Notes: generated by a model from the sequence alone, not told the origin. A DNA stretch of 64,000 nucleotides from Cacconaster sp033811195 (GCA_033811195.1 JAPXOZ010000005.1:1-64000); one strand, 5' to 3'; positions 54,442-62,495 are shown, counted from the first letter of the stretch. A program made the numbers and translations.

Positions 54442-54470
54442 CCCCGAAAGCCGTAAGCTTTCGGGGTTTT
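54442..54470 (+). terminator. Terminator of the C25-TonB operon
   Basis: CCCCGAAAGC (54442-54451), loop CGTAA, GCTTTCGGGG (54457-54466), then TTTTTCT. A perfect 10-bp stem 29 bp after the last stop codon. Confidence 0.9.
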
Positions 54471-54494
54471 TCTATAACTTTTTATATTAATCAA

Positions 54495-54629
54495 CCGACA
54501 CCCTGCACAAGCAGTATGGTCGGCATCAGGTAGAAATAGTAAAAATTGTTATCTAAGTTTCTTTTATCAAAAAATGCTCTACCGTCGGGAACACCCTAGC
54601 AAGGATCAATGCCCGGCTTGCGATAGAGC
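54495..54629. ncRNA. Candidate structured RNA or element with two hairpins
   Basis: Hairpin 1: CCGAC acc CTGC acaa GCAG tatg GTCGG (54495-54523), two stacked stems with a near-symmetric internal loop. Hairpin 2: GCTCTA (54576-54581) with TAGAGC (54624-54629), enclosing GTCGGG (54584-54589) with CCCGGC (54612-54617) and a small CCT/AGG stem. No known RNA family is recognised and no good promoter was found. Strand is unknown. Confidence 0.3.
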
Positions 54630-54756
54630 CTGGATATTTTGTATCGGGACATTATAAGATAGTTTTTGCTGAAATCGATACGGGGAATAATTTAACCGGC
54701 TTCTTCAAAATTTTTTATTTGACTTTCCCCACTTATTATAATCCATTCGAATTCAT

Positions 54757-54913
54757 TCAGGCCCCATTATATGCGAGGTCTTCAGATGTATGTTCTTGAG
54801 CGGTCACAAAGGATATTTCTAACTCTTTACCAATAATTCGATATTTTACAAAAAAGAATACTCCAACTACGGCTACAATAACTATCAGCGATATCAGATA
54901 ACTTATTTTTCAT
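54757..54913 (-). pseudogene. Frameshifted small membrane-protein gene
   Basis: A minus-strand frame encodes a single transmembrane segment (SYLISLIVIVAVVGVFFF) and a polar tail ending SEDLAYNGA-stop, but has no start in frame. The ATG at 54913-54911, one base after the stop of the upstream gene, is one base out of phase. Removing one A from the run of five after that ATG joins them into a 51-aa protein starting MKISYLIS. Either a true frameshift or a homopolymer sequencing error. Confidence 0.5.
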
Positions 54914-54914
54914 T

Positions 54915-55298
54915 TTAGTCGTTCCTCTTTTTTATAATCATTATCATCAAAACCACCAGAATCAGCAGAGAGAGCAAATTCGGCAGATCAAAAGCCCATA
55001 AAACTCTCGTTTGATCGACACCCGGATCCTTTATCAAAAAGTTGAATAATCCTACATAAAGTTGTGTAAAAATCGCCCCGACAATCAATAGACACCAAAT
55101 TATCCCGTATCTTATATTTGCTGTTTTTCCCCACAAAAACAGAACCAAGAACACGCATGCACATAGGACTACAACATCTACAAGTAAGACCGGCCAATCA
55201 CTAATATGCTTTACTAAAGCATAAACTATCGCATATATTTTTGCCAAAAAAACATACAAGCAAATGAGGGATAGCGATATTTTTAATACATTTTTCAT
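54915..55298 (-). CDS. Small four-helix membrane protein, unknown function
   Basis: 127 aa with four hydrophobic segments (about 5-27, 35-54, 62-82 and 100-121) and a positive C-terminus (MIIIKKRND). Not recognised as any named family. Only one base separates its stop from the start of the broken downstream gene, so they formed a two-gene unit. It lies where rpsJ would be expected upstream of rplC, but on the opposite strand. Confidence 0.6.
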   Translation of the reverse strand: MKNVLKISLSLICLYVFLAKIYAIVYALVKHISDWPVLLVDVVVLCACVFLVLFLWGKTANIRYGIIWCLLIVGAIFTQLYVGLFNFLIKDPGVDQTRVLWAFDLPNLLSLLILVVLMIMIIKKRND

Positions 55299-55429
55299 CC
55301 TGAGTGACCTATTTTGTCTCCTTTCCGAATGACTCCCGAAGTAAACTATAAAGATAATTCAATAATTCCGATGCTGAAAAACTGTTTGTCGGAAAATCAA
55401 TGGAATAATAATTGAAAATCAGCGGATTA

Positions 55430-55461
55430 TTTGGCCGATAAAGAAAAACGTTATATATTTG
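55430..55461 (+). promoter_or_regulatory. Promoter of the rplC-rpsC block
   Basis: TTTG (55430-55433), 20 nt, TATATTTG (55454-55461), 60 bp before rplC. With rpsJ absent upstream, this is a plausible sole promoter for the seven ribosomal genes. Confidence 0.65.
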
Positions 55462-55521
55462 CAGCCCGCAAAAAATATGTGGAAACTATTTAACTAATTT
55501 ATTTACACCAAATTAACAACC

Positions 55522-56160
55522 ATGCCTGGAATAATTGGAAAAAAAATCGGAATGACTTCCGTTTTCAGTGCCGAGGGAAAAAATCTTCCATGCACTGTTA
55601 TCGAGGCTGGACCGTGTGTTGTTACGCAAATTCGTACAGTTGAAAAAGATGGTTATGCCGCTGTACAGCTTGCCTATGACGATATTAAAGAGAAACACGC
55701 CAGCAAGCCCCTTAAAGGGCATTTCGAAAAGGCAGGAACCACTCCCAAGCGCAAGCTGGTAGAGTTCAAGGATTTTGACACTACCAAACTCAAACTTGGG
55801 GACACTATCACCGTTGCAGATCTCGACCTCGATCTTTCAGAGGGCAAGATTGACTGGGTTGACGTTACCGGTATTTCAAAAGGTAAAGGCTTCCAGGGCG
55901 TAGTAAAGCGCCACGGTTTCTCAGGAGTAGGTGACCGTACTCACGGTCAGAAAGACAGAGAGCGTCACCCCGGTTCGCTGGGTGCCTCGTCTTGGCCCTC
56001 AAGAATTTTTAAGGGTAAGAAGATGGCCGGCCGTATGGGCGGAGAACGCGTGAAGGTATTGAACCTTCAGGTAATCAAGATTATCCCTGAGAATAATCTC
56101 ATTTTAGTTAAGGGCTCAGTCCCCGGACCTAATGGTTCTTATGTAATTGTGGAGGATTAA
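55522..56160 (+). CDS. rplC: 50S ribosomal protein L3
   Basis: Early-assembly 50S protein reaching the peptidyl-transferase centre. 212 aa, starting MPGIIGKKIGMTSVF, with the conserved loop RHGFSGVGDRTHGQKDRERH and GKKMAGRMGGERVKVLNL. First gene of the block; the usual upstream rpsJ is missing. Confidence 0.97.
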   Translation: MPGIIGKKIGMTSVFSAEGKNLPCTVIEAGPCVVTQIRTVEKDGYAAVQLAYDDIKEKHASKPLKGHFEKAGTTPKRKLVEFKDFDTTKLKLGDTITVADLDLDLSEGKIDWVDVTGISKGKGFQGVVKRHGFSGVGDRTHGQKDRERHPGSLGASSWPSRIFKGKKMAGRMGGERVKVLNLQVIKIIPENNLILVKGSVPGPNGSYVIVED

Positions 56161-56165
56161 GCGTT

Positions 56166-56792
56166 ATGGAATTGAAAGTTTACAAAATTGACGGAACAGA
56201 ATCCGGAAAATCAGTTGTTCTCGATGATGCAATTTTCGCAATCGAGCCCAATGACCACGCTATCTATCTTGATGTTAAGCAGTATCTTGCTAATCAACGC
56301 CAGGGTACCCACAAGACAAAAGAGCGTTGGGAGGTAGCACACAGCACCAAGAAACTCGGTAGACAAAAAGGTGGTGGCGGAGCTCGTCACGGAAGCCTCA
56401 AGGCAAACATCTTTGTAGGCGGAGCAACAACTTTTGGTCCCAAACCTCGTGACTACCGTTTCAAGCTCAATAAGAAGCTCAAACAACTTGCACGTTTCTC
56501 TGCTTTGACCTACAAAGCAAAAGATAATGCAATAACAATGGTAGAGCCCTTTACAATGGATGCTCCCAAGACCAAAGAGTTTATCAAGATTCTTGACAAC
56601 CTCAAAGCAAACGGAAGAAAAACCCTTGTGGTGCTTCCTGAAAATTCAAACAATATTTACTTATCGTCCCGCAATCTTCCGGAAGTGAAGGTTATCACTG
56701 TTGATGAGATAAATACCTACACACTGATCAATGCCAACCACCTTGTGATGGTTGATGGAGTTCAGGATATTCTGGTTGAAAGACGCAAATAA
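56166..56792 (+). CDS. rplD: 50S ribosomal protein L4
   Basis: Exit-tunnel protein of 208 aa. The extended loop (GTHKTKERWEVAHSTKKLGR, QKGGGGARHGS) that forms the tunnel constriction is intact. It lies 5 bp after rplC. In enterobacteria L4 represses the S10 operon through a leader; no such leader was recognised in the 60 bp upstream of rplC. Confidence 0.97.
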   Translation: MELKVYKIDGTESGKSVVLDDAIFAIEPNDHAIYLDVKQYLANQRQGTHKTKERWEVAHSTKKLGRQKGGGGARHGSLKANIFVGGATTFGPKPRDYRFKLNKKLKQLARFSALTYKAKDNAITMVEPFTMDAPKTKEFIKILDNLKANGRKTLVVLPENSNNIYLSSRNLPEVKVITVDEINTYTLINANHLVMVDGVQDILVERRK

Positions 56793-56803
56793 ATAGAAGA
56801 ACG

Positions 56804-57094
56804 ATGGGAATTTTAATTAAGCCAATAGTAACTGAAAAGATGTCGACTCAAGGCGATAAATTGAATCGATACGGTTTCATCGTTGACCGCAACGCCAATA
56901 AATTGGAAATCAAAAAAGCGGTTGAACAAATGTATGGTGTTTCAGTACTTGATGTGAATACTGCAAACTACCGAGGAAAACGCAAAAGCCGCTATACAAC
57001 AGCAGGTATGCTAACAGGCCGTACAAATCACTACAAGAAGGCATTTGTGACACTGGCCGGAGATGATAAGATAGACTTCTATAGTAACATTTAA
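56804..57094 (+). CDS. rplW: 50S ribosomal protein L23
   Basis: Exit-tunnel protein that docks trigger factor and SRP. 96 aa starting MGILIKPIVTEKMSTQGDKL, with YGVSVLDVNTANYRGKRKSR. Separated by 11 bp from rplD and 4 bp from rplB. Confidence 0.97.
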   Translation: MGILIKPIVTEKMSTQGDKLNRYGFIVDRNANKLEIKKAVEQMYGVSVLDVNTANYRGKRKSRYTTAGMLTGRTNHYKKAFVTLAGDDKIDFYSNI

Positions 57095-57098
57095 GGCC

Positions 57099-57932
57099 AT
57101 GGCAGTACGTAAATTTAAACCGGTAACTCCCGGACAAAGACATAAGGTGATCAGCGCTTTTGACGATATCACCTGCACAACCCCTGAAAAGTCCCTCCTC
57201 AGGCCCCTCAAGCGCACAGGTGGACGTAACAACCAGGGTAAGATGACAATGCGCTATCTCGGTGGCGGTCACAAGAGAATGTATCGAGTAATCGACTTTC
57301 ATCGTGACAAGGACCAGTATACAGCCACTGTCAAGACTATCGAATACGACCCCAACCGCAGTGCTCGCATTGCATTAGTCGTGTATGGTGATGGCGAAAA
57401 ACGCTACATCATTGCTCCAAACGGTATCAAGGTAGGCCAGGTGATCGCTTCAGGTCCCGGTGTAGCCCCTGAGATCGGTAACGCTCTTCCTCTATCGGAA
57501 ATTCCTCTTGGTACATTGGTACACAACATTGAGCTCCGTCCCGGTTGTGGTGCCGCTATGGCACGCAGCGCCGGTACTTTTGCTCAGCTTACAGCACGTG
57601 AAGGCGGCCATGCCATCCTTCGTCTCCCTTCCGGTGAGACACGTATGGTACTGGTAACCTGCCGCGCCACTGTAGGTACAGTGTCCAATCCTGACCACAG
57701 CTTGGAGTCTCACGGTAAAGCCGGCCGCAAACGTTGGCTCGGTCGCAGACCCCGTACTCGCGGTGTTGTAATGAATCCCGTGGATCACCCTATGGGTGGT
57801 GGTGAAGGCCGCGCAGCCGGTGGACACCCCCGTTCACGCAAGGGTTTACCTGCCAAGGGATACAAGACTCGCAACCCTAAGAAGACTTCCAGCAAGTTCA
57901 TCCTTGAAAGAAGTAAAAAGAGAAAGAAATAA
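57099..57932 (+). CDS. rplB: 50S ribosomal protein L2
   Basis: Needed for subunit joining and peptidyl transfer. 277 aa. The conserved C-terminal block GVVMNPVDHPMGGGEGRAAG contains the essential His. N-terminal OB and SH3-like domains are complete, including TGGRNNQGKMTMRYLGGGHK. Confidence 0.97.
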   Translation: MAVRKFKPVTPGQRHKVISAFDDITCTTPEKSLLRPLKRTGGRNNQGKMTMRYLGGGHKRMYRVIDFHRDKDQYTATVKTIEYDPNRSARIALVVYGDGEKRYIIAPNGIKVGQVIASGPGVAPEIGNALPLSEIPLGTLVHNIELRPGCGAAMARSAGTFAQLTAREGGHAILRLPSGETRMVLVTCRATVGTVSNPDHSLESHGKAGRKRWLGRRPRTRGVVMNPVDHPMGGGEGRAAGGHPRSRKGLPAKGYKTRNPKKTSSKFILERSKKRKK

Positions 57933-57954
57933 CGGAATTAAACTTTAGAAGATT

Positions 57955-58221
57955 ATGAGTCGTTCACTTAGAAAAGGTCCTTATATTCAGGACAGTTTGG
58001 AAAAAAGAGTACTCGCCATGAATGAAGGAAGTATGAAGAAGGAAGTCATCAAGACCTGGTCAAGGTCAAGTATGATTTCGCCGGACTTTGTGGGACACAC
58101 TATCGCTGTTCACAACGGAAACAAGTTTGTTCCGGTATATATTACAGAGAATATGGTTGGTCACAAGCTCGGAGAATTTGCACCGACACGCACCTTCAAA
58201 GGTCACTCGGGTAATCGTTAA
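57955..58221 (+). CDS. rpsS: 30S ribosomal protein S19
   Basis: 30S head protein near the A-site finger bridge. 88 aa, starting MSRSLRKGPYIQDSLEKRVL and ending LGEFAPTRTFKGHSGNR, both diagnostic. 22 bp after rplB and 22 bp before rplV. Confidence 0.97.
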   Translation: MSRSLRKGPYIQDSLEKRVLAMNEGSMKKEVIKTWSRSSMISPDFVGHTIAVHNGNKFVPVYITENMVGHKLGEFAPTRTFKGHSGNR

Positions 58222-58243
58222 CATTTAAAAAGAAAGGATTACA

Positions 58244-58675
58244 ATGGGATCTAGAAAAAGAGATATGGCCGAAAGGCTGAAAGAAACAAAGAAACAGACA
58301 GCTATTGCAAAGCTGAATGATATTCCTACTTCACCTCGCAAGATGCGTCTGGTTGCTGACATTATCAGAGGCGTAGAGGTCAACCGTGCTTTGGATATTC
58401 TTAAATATTCGAAGAAAGAGGCAGCTATCCGCCTTGAGAAACTTGTACGCAGTGCAATCGCCAATTGGGAAGCCAAAAATGAGGCAGACCGTAAAGAGCT
58501 GGAAAACGGCAATGTGTACATCAAGAGCATCATGGTGGGACCCGGCCGCACACTAAAACGTATTCGTACAGCCGCCCAAGGCCGTGCATCGCGTATCCTT
58601 AAGCGTTCAAATCACGTTACCATCGTGCTTGATACTAAAAAAACCGTTGAACCAGTAATTACAGAGGAGGCATAA
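58244..58675 (+). CDS. rplV: 50S ribosomal protein L22
   Basis: Exit-tunnel protein. 143 aa; the core starts near residue 24 (KLNDIPTSPRKMRLVADIIR), preceded by a charged N-terminus. The beta-hairpin loop (GPGRTLKRIRTAAQGRASRI) is intact. It stops 1 bp before rpsC. Confidence 0.96.
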   Translation: MGSRKRDMAERLKETKKQTAIAKLNDIPTSPRKMRLVADIIRGVEVNRALDILKYSKKEAAIRLEKLVRSAIANWEAKNEADRKELENGNVYIKSIMVGPGRTLKRIRTAAQGRASRILKRSNHVTIVLDTKKTVEPVITEEA

Positions 58676-58676
58676 T

Positions 58677-59444
58677 ATGGGACAAAAAACTAACCCTATC
58701 AGCAATCGTATAGGCATTATCCGTGGCTGGGACTCCAACTGGTACGGTGACTATGCCAGCAGAATTCTCGAAGATGCAAAGATTCGTGAATATCTAAATA
58801 CTCGTCTTGCAAAGGCAAGCTTATCAAAGATTGTTATCGAGCGTACATTGAAACTCATCACTGTTACCATCCACACCGCACGTCCGGGTGTTATTATTGG
58901 CAAGGGCGGCCAGGAAGTTGACAAGTTGAAAGAGGAATTGAAGAAAGTCTGCAACAAAGAGGTACAGATCAATATTTTTGAGGTGAAACGTCCCGAGGTT
59001 GATGCCAATATCGTTGCCAACAACATTGCCCGTCAGGTTGAAGGACGTGTTTCTTACCGCAGAGCAGTTAAAATGGCCATCGCATCTACAATGCGTGTAG
59101 GAGCTGAGGGCATAAAGGTACTTATCAGCGGCCGCCTCGGCGGTGCTGAAATGGCAAGAAGCGAGCTCTACAAAGAGGGTCGTACTCCTCTTCACACTTT
59201 CCGTGCTGACATTGACTATGCTTTAGCTGAGGCACACACTAAAGTTGGTGTGCTCGGCATTAAAGTATGGATCTGCAACGGTGAGGTTTATGGAAAGCGC
59301 GATCTATCGCCTAACACAGGCATTTCAGCAAACGCAGCGTCAGCTCAGTCACAGGGCCGCAGTGATCGTCGTGGTCGTGGCGGACGCGGAGGTGATCGTC
59401 GTGGTCGTGGCGGACGTACCCGTCAATCAAGGGATAGCGAATAA
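58677..59444 (+). CDS. rpsC: 30S ribosomal protein S3 with Arg/Gly-rich tail
   Basis: mRNA-entry protein with helicase function. 255 aa: KH domain about residues 35-110 (RPGVIIGKGGQEVDKLKEEL) and C-domain with GVLGIKVWICNGEVYGKRDL. The final ~40 residues are an Arg/Gly-rich tail (RSDRRGRGGRGGDRRGRGGR) encoded by a 25-bp direct repeat. rplP should follow, but here the block ends with a terminator, and rplP is at 9649-10068 on the other strand. Confidence 0.96.
   Translation: MGQKTNPISNRIGIIRGWDSNWYGDYASRILEDAKIREYLNTRLAKASLSKIVIERTLKLITVTIHTARPGVIIGKGGQEVDKLKEELKKVCNKEVQINIFEVKRPEVDANIVANNIARQVEGRVSYRRAVKMAIASTMRVGAEGIKVLISGRLGGAEMARSELYKEGRTPLHTFRADIDYALAEAHTKVGVLGIKVWICNGEVYGKRDLSPNTGISANAASAQSQGRSDRRGRGGRGGDRRGRGGRTRQSRDSE
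59362..59416 (+). repeat. 25-bp tandem repeat in the rpsC tail
   Basis: Two identical 25-bp copies (59362-59386 and 59392-59416, each starting GTGATCGTCGTGG) with a 30-bp period encode the DRRGRGGR repeats of S3. They lie within 80 bp of the rpsC/rplP break. Confidence 0.85.
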
Positions 59445-59506
59445 CAAAGAGGTTCGATATCTAATATTTGAAAATATTCAATACTAGATAGTTAAAACTC
59501 AAAACT

Positions 59507-59535
59507 AAAAACGGCCTCATAAAAGGCCGTTTTTT
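59507..59535. terminator. Terminator after rpsC
   Basis: AAAAACGGCCT (59507-59517), loop CATAAA, AGGCCGTTTTT (59524-59534), one more T. The A-run and T-run make it bidirectional. It ends the rplC-rpsC transcript. Confidence 0.9.
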
Positions 59536-59553
59536 ATATCCGCTATTTATCCC

Positions 59554-59571
59554 TATTTTTGTTTAAATTTG
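59554..59571 (+). promoter_or_regulatory. Tandem -7 boxes ahead of the exporter operon
   Basis: TATTTTTG (59554-59561) and TAAATTTG (59564-59571) both fit TAnnTTTG, 23-32 bp before the TolC gene. No clear TTTG at -33 for either. Confidence 0.4.
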
Positions 59572-59593
59572 TACTTATTAGGTAGGAAAGTGT

Positions 59594-60904
59594 ATGAAAA
59601 GGTTATTGATTTCAGCGATGACCGCTGCTATGATATCACTAACGGCCATTTGCGCAGTGGCGCAGCAGAGCGGTACTCCAGGTAAGGTGCTGACTATGGA
59701 GGAGTGCCGTCATCTGGCACGCGAATCCATCGGAGATAGTCGCAACGCCACCCTTGTGCGAGAAGGGGCTAAAATACGAGAAAGCATACTCAAAAGAATA
59801 ATACTCCCACAGGTTGCTGTAGGCGGCTTGACTTCATACCAAACGCATACGCCTGATATGGGCGCTCTGGTCAATCACCAGATTGACTTTAAGCAACTTT
59901 CCAAATGGCAGTACGGAGGTTTCCTGCTTTTCGGGCAGACGATCTATGATGGTGGCGAATACCGAACCAGACGTTTACTTACGAACCTGACAAAAGAGGA
60001 AGAATTGCTCGATATTGAGCAGAGGGCCCTTCAAACAGAAAACATAGCTGACGAACTCTATTTCAATGCACTCCTCGCAGAAAAAAGTCTGGAAATCCTT
60101 AACATTGCCCACAATCGGCTCCAGAATGACCTGAAAAGCATCGAATCTCTTTTTGCCGAAGGCGTAATCTATCGTAAGGATGTTATGCTGATCGAAATGC
60201 AGCTGCTTGAAAGCAGCCACAGAATTTCCGGCCTTGAAATTGAAAGAGAGAAATGTCTCTCACTGCTCTCTACTCTCACCGGTAGTGAAATAACTCCCGA
60301 CACCCGGCTCGAGATGCCATCTCGCTACCTTATCGAGACCATAACTGAAGACCCCGCGTTACGGAAAATCGATATCCGCAGTGAGCAGATTGATGCCGGT
60401 AGGCGACTTTCACTCTCACGGGTGCTCCCCAGGGTTGAATTATATGCTCTCGGCCACTATGGCAAATGGGGCATGGATGTCTTTTCTGACGATCCGCTTC
60501 TCTCGGGGTTGGCAGGTGTCTCCATAATAGTTCCCATCTCCGACTGGCGTACGCATCACCGAAATAAAACTCTTTCAATCAACGAAAAAAACCGCCTGGA
60601 GATCTCCAGAGCCAACCTTGAGCTGCAAACCGAGCTCAAACGCACCGAAATCGAAAAAGAGATAGCAGCCTGCGAAGAACTGGAAATACAGGCCGCGGAA
60701 ATGGCTTCAAAGTATCGGGAACTGGCAGATGAACTGCGCTTGATGATGCAAAAAGGCGAAGTCTCCGAAAATGAATATCTCACCGCACTCAATATGCAGA
60801 CACAGGCTGAACTTGGTAGGGAATACCACCGAATCGAAAAAATTCGAAAAATTATTCTCAGCCACCGCATATTCATTGACAACCCTGACAATAGACGATT
60901 ATGA
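59594..60904 (+). CDS. TolC-family outer-membrane efflux protein
   Basis: 436 aa, signal peptide ending near AVA-Q. The long alpha-helical/coiled-coil segments typical of TolC (two OEP repeats, about residues 35-225 and 240-425) are visible, along with GGFLLFGQTIYDGGEYRTR. It starts a five-gene exporter operon, each gene overlapping or abutting the next (ATGA with the adaptor gene). Confidence 0.88.
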   Translation: MKRLLISAMTAAMISLTAICAVAQQSGTPGKVLTMEECRHLARESIGDSRNATLVREGAKIRESILKRIILPQVAVGGLTSYQTHTPDMGALVNHQIDFKQLSKWQYGGFLLFGQTIYDGGEYRTRRLLTNLTKEEELLDIEQRALQTENIADELYFNALLAEKSLEILNIAHNRLQNDLKSIESLFAEGVIYRKDVMLIEMQLLESSHRISGLEIEREKCLSLLSTLTGSEITPDTRLEMPSRYLIETITEDPALRKIDIRSEQIDAGRRLSLSRVLPRVELYALGHYGKWGMDVFSDDPLLSGLAGVSIIVPISDWRTHHRNKTLSINEKNRLEISRANLELQTELKRTEIEKEIAACEELEIQAAEMASKYRELADELRLMMQKGEVSENEYLTALNMQTQAELGREYHRIEKIRKIILSHRIFIDNPDNRRL

Positions 60905-61788
60905 AACACTTCCCTATATTTTTAATTGTAATACTGACGTTCGCTTCCTGTAATCAGGATGGCCAGCCAGACGGTTATGGTATTTTTCACAACCTGGAAT
61001 GGACCGTATCGGCAGACGCCGACGGCAAAGTAACCGACCTTAAAGCTGAAGAGGGTACTCTCCTTAGTCGTGGAGAGGTCGTCGGCCATATAGACACCAC
61101 TCTACTGGTGCTCCAGCGCAACAATCTCATCTCACAAATGGCCGCGTTAAGGGCCACAATGCCAAAAGAAGCAATCCAAATTGAGGCCTATACCAGTGAA
61201 AAAGATGCTCTGGTCAAAGAGCTAGACAGAGTGCGCAATCTGGTGGCTTCCGGATCGCTGGACTCCAAAAAGCTGGAACAGACCGAGGACAAGGTTTCTA
61301 TCCTAGAGAGCAGAATAGAGGCTGCAAGGGCACAGCTCAAGCAGCAATCGGCTTCCGTACTGGCTCAGATAGAGGTGCTCGCTTCCCAGAAACACCTTAT
61401 TGATGAACAGATCAGACGCTGCACCATCTACTCACCTGAGGATGGCATTGTTGTGACTAAATATCTCAACGAACATGAGTATGTGCTTATCGGCCGCCCC
61501 ATATTCAAGCTTGCCCGTACCGACAAAATGCTCTTCAAATGTTGGCTTGACGGCGCAACTCTGACAAAAGTTAAGTTAGGCGACAGCGTTACCGTTGTTA
61601 CTGATGGTCCGGATGGCACTCTGGTTGAGCATCAAGGGAGTGTCAGCTACATTTCCGAGCACTCGGAGTATGCCCCCAACCATATACAGACTCGCGACAA
61701 TCGTACCCGTCTGGTATATATGGTTAAGGTTGAAGTGCCCAATGACGGCACTTTGCGTGCCGGTCTTCCAGCAGAACTCCACTTATGA
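60901..61788 (+). CDS. HlyD-family periplasmic adaptor, lipoprotein
   Basis: 295 aa. Lipobox FASC (Cys17). Biotinyl-lipoyl half-motifs (GKVTDLKAEEGTLLSRGEVV and IYSPEDGIVVTKYLNEHEYV) flank a coiled coil (about residues 75-165) and a beta-barrel domain follows. It joins the TolC channel to the inner-membrane ABC pump. Start overlaps the TolC gene stop. Confidence 0.88.
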   Translation: MKHFPIFLIVILTFASCNQDGQPDGYGIFHNLEWTVSADADGKVTDLKAEEGTLLSRGEVVGHIDTTLLVLQRNNLISQMAALRATMPKEAIQIEAYTSEKDALVKELDRVRNLVASGSLDSKKLEQTEDKVSILESRIEAARAQLKQQSASVLAQIEVLASQKHLIDEQIRRCTIYSPEDGIVVTKYLNEHEYVLIGRPIFKLARTDKMLFKCWLDGATLTKVKLGDSVTVVTDGPDGTLVEHQGSVSYISEHSEYAPNHIQTRDNRTRLVYMVKVEVPNDGTLRAGLPAELHL

Positions 61789-62495
61789 TCCATGCCGAAG
61801 GCATATCTAAGTGGTACGGCCGTTTCCAAGCGTTGTACGATCTCAACTTCAGTGTGGAGAAAGGGACTATTGTATCCATGATCGGAGCCAACGGAGCGGG
61901 CAAATCCACCCTTTTTGATATCATCACCACTCTCGACAGCAATTTCAAAGGAAAGATGTTGGTCGGAGGATATGACACCAGACGGCAGAAGGGTGCTATC
62001 CGTAAGATCACCGGTTACGTTCCGGGTACCTTTTCGCTCTATAGCGATCTTACGGTTATGGAGAATGTGGATTTCTTTGCAAATGCCTACGGATGTGGTA
62101 GGGAGGCGCTCCACAAGATGACTCCTCGCATCTGGAATTCGCTCGAGCCATTTGCCGGATACCGCGCAAGTCAGCTTTCCGGAGGTATGAGGCAAAAGCT
62201 CTCCCTTTGTTGTGCTGCTGTTCACTCTCCCTCATTATTGTTGCTGGACGAACCCACTACCGGTATCGACCCTCTCTCGAGATGGGAACTCTGGCAGGAA
62301 CTGTTGGCTCTGAGGGAGCAAGGTATCACAATAGTGATGAGCACACACTATCTGGATGAAGCTGCTCGTGCTGATAAGGTGATGCTGCTCGACAAGGGCA
62401 AACTCATATCATACGACACCCCGGAACATCTTACAATAGGTGAGAAAAGTCTAGAAGATGTCTTCATCAAATTTCTGGAAAGCACGGATGAATAG
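61785..62495 (+). CDS. ABC transporter ATP-binding protein (first)
   Basis: 236 aa. Walker A GANGAGKSTLFD (about residues 33-44), signature LSGGMRQKLS, Walker B LLLLDEPTTGID, switch His in STHYLDEAA. Overlaps the adaptor by 4 bp and the second ATPase by 8 bp. Closest in layout to YbhGFSR-type exporters, in which two ATPase domains pair with a permease. Confidence 0.92.
   Translation: MIHAEGISKWYGRFQALYDLNFSVEKGTIVSMIGANGAGKSTLFDIITTLDSNFKGKMLVGGYDTRRQKGAIRKITGYVPGTFSLYSDLTVMENVDFFANAYGCGREALHKMTPRIWNSLEPFAGYRASQLSGGMRQKLSLCCAAVHSPSLLLLDEPTTGIDPLSRWELWQELLALREQGITIVMSTHYLDEAARADKVMLLDKGKLISYDTPEHLTIGEKSLEDVFIKFLESTDE

Larger units (their letters stand above)
54414..54914. other. 501-bp region between the C25 operon and the small membrane genes
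   Basis: Contains the operon terminator, two stable hairpin structures (54495-54523 and 54576-54629), AT-rich sequence, and at 54757-54913 a frameshifted small reading frame on the minus strand. No other gene is supported. Confidence 0.6.
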
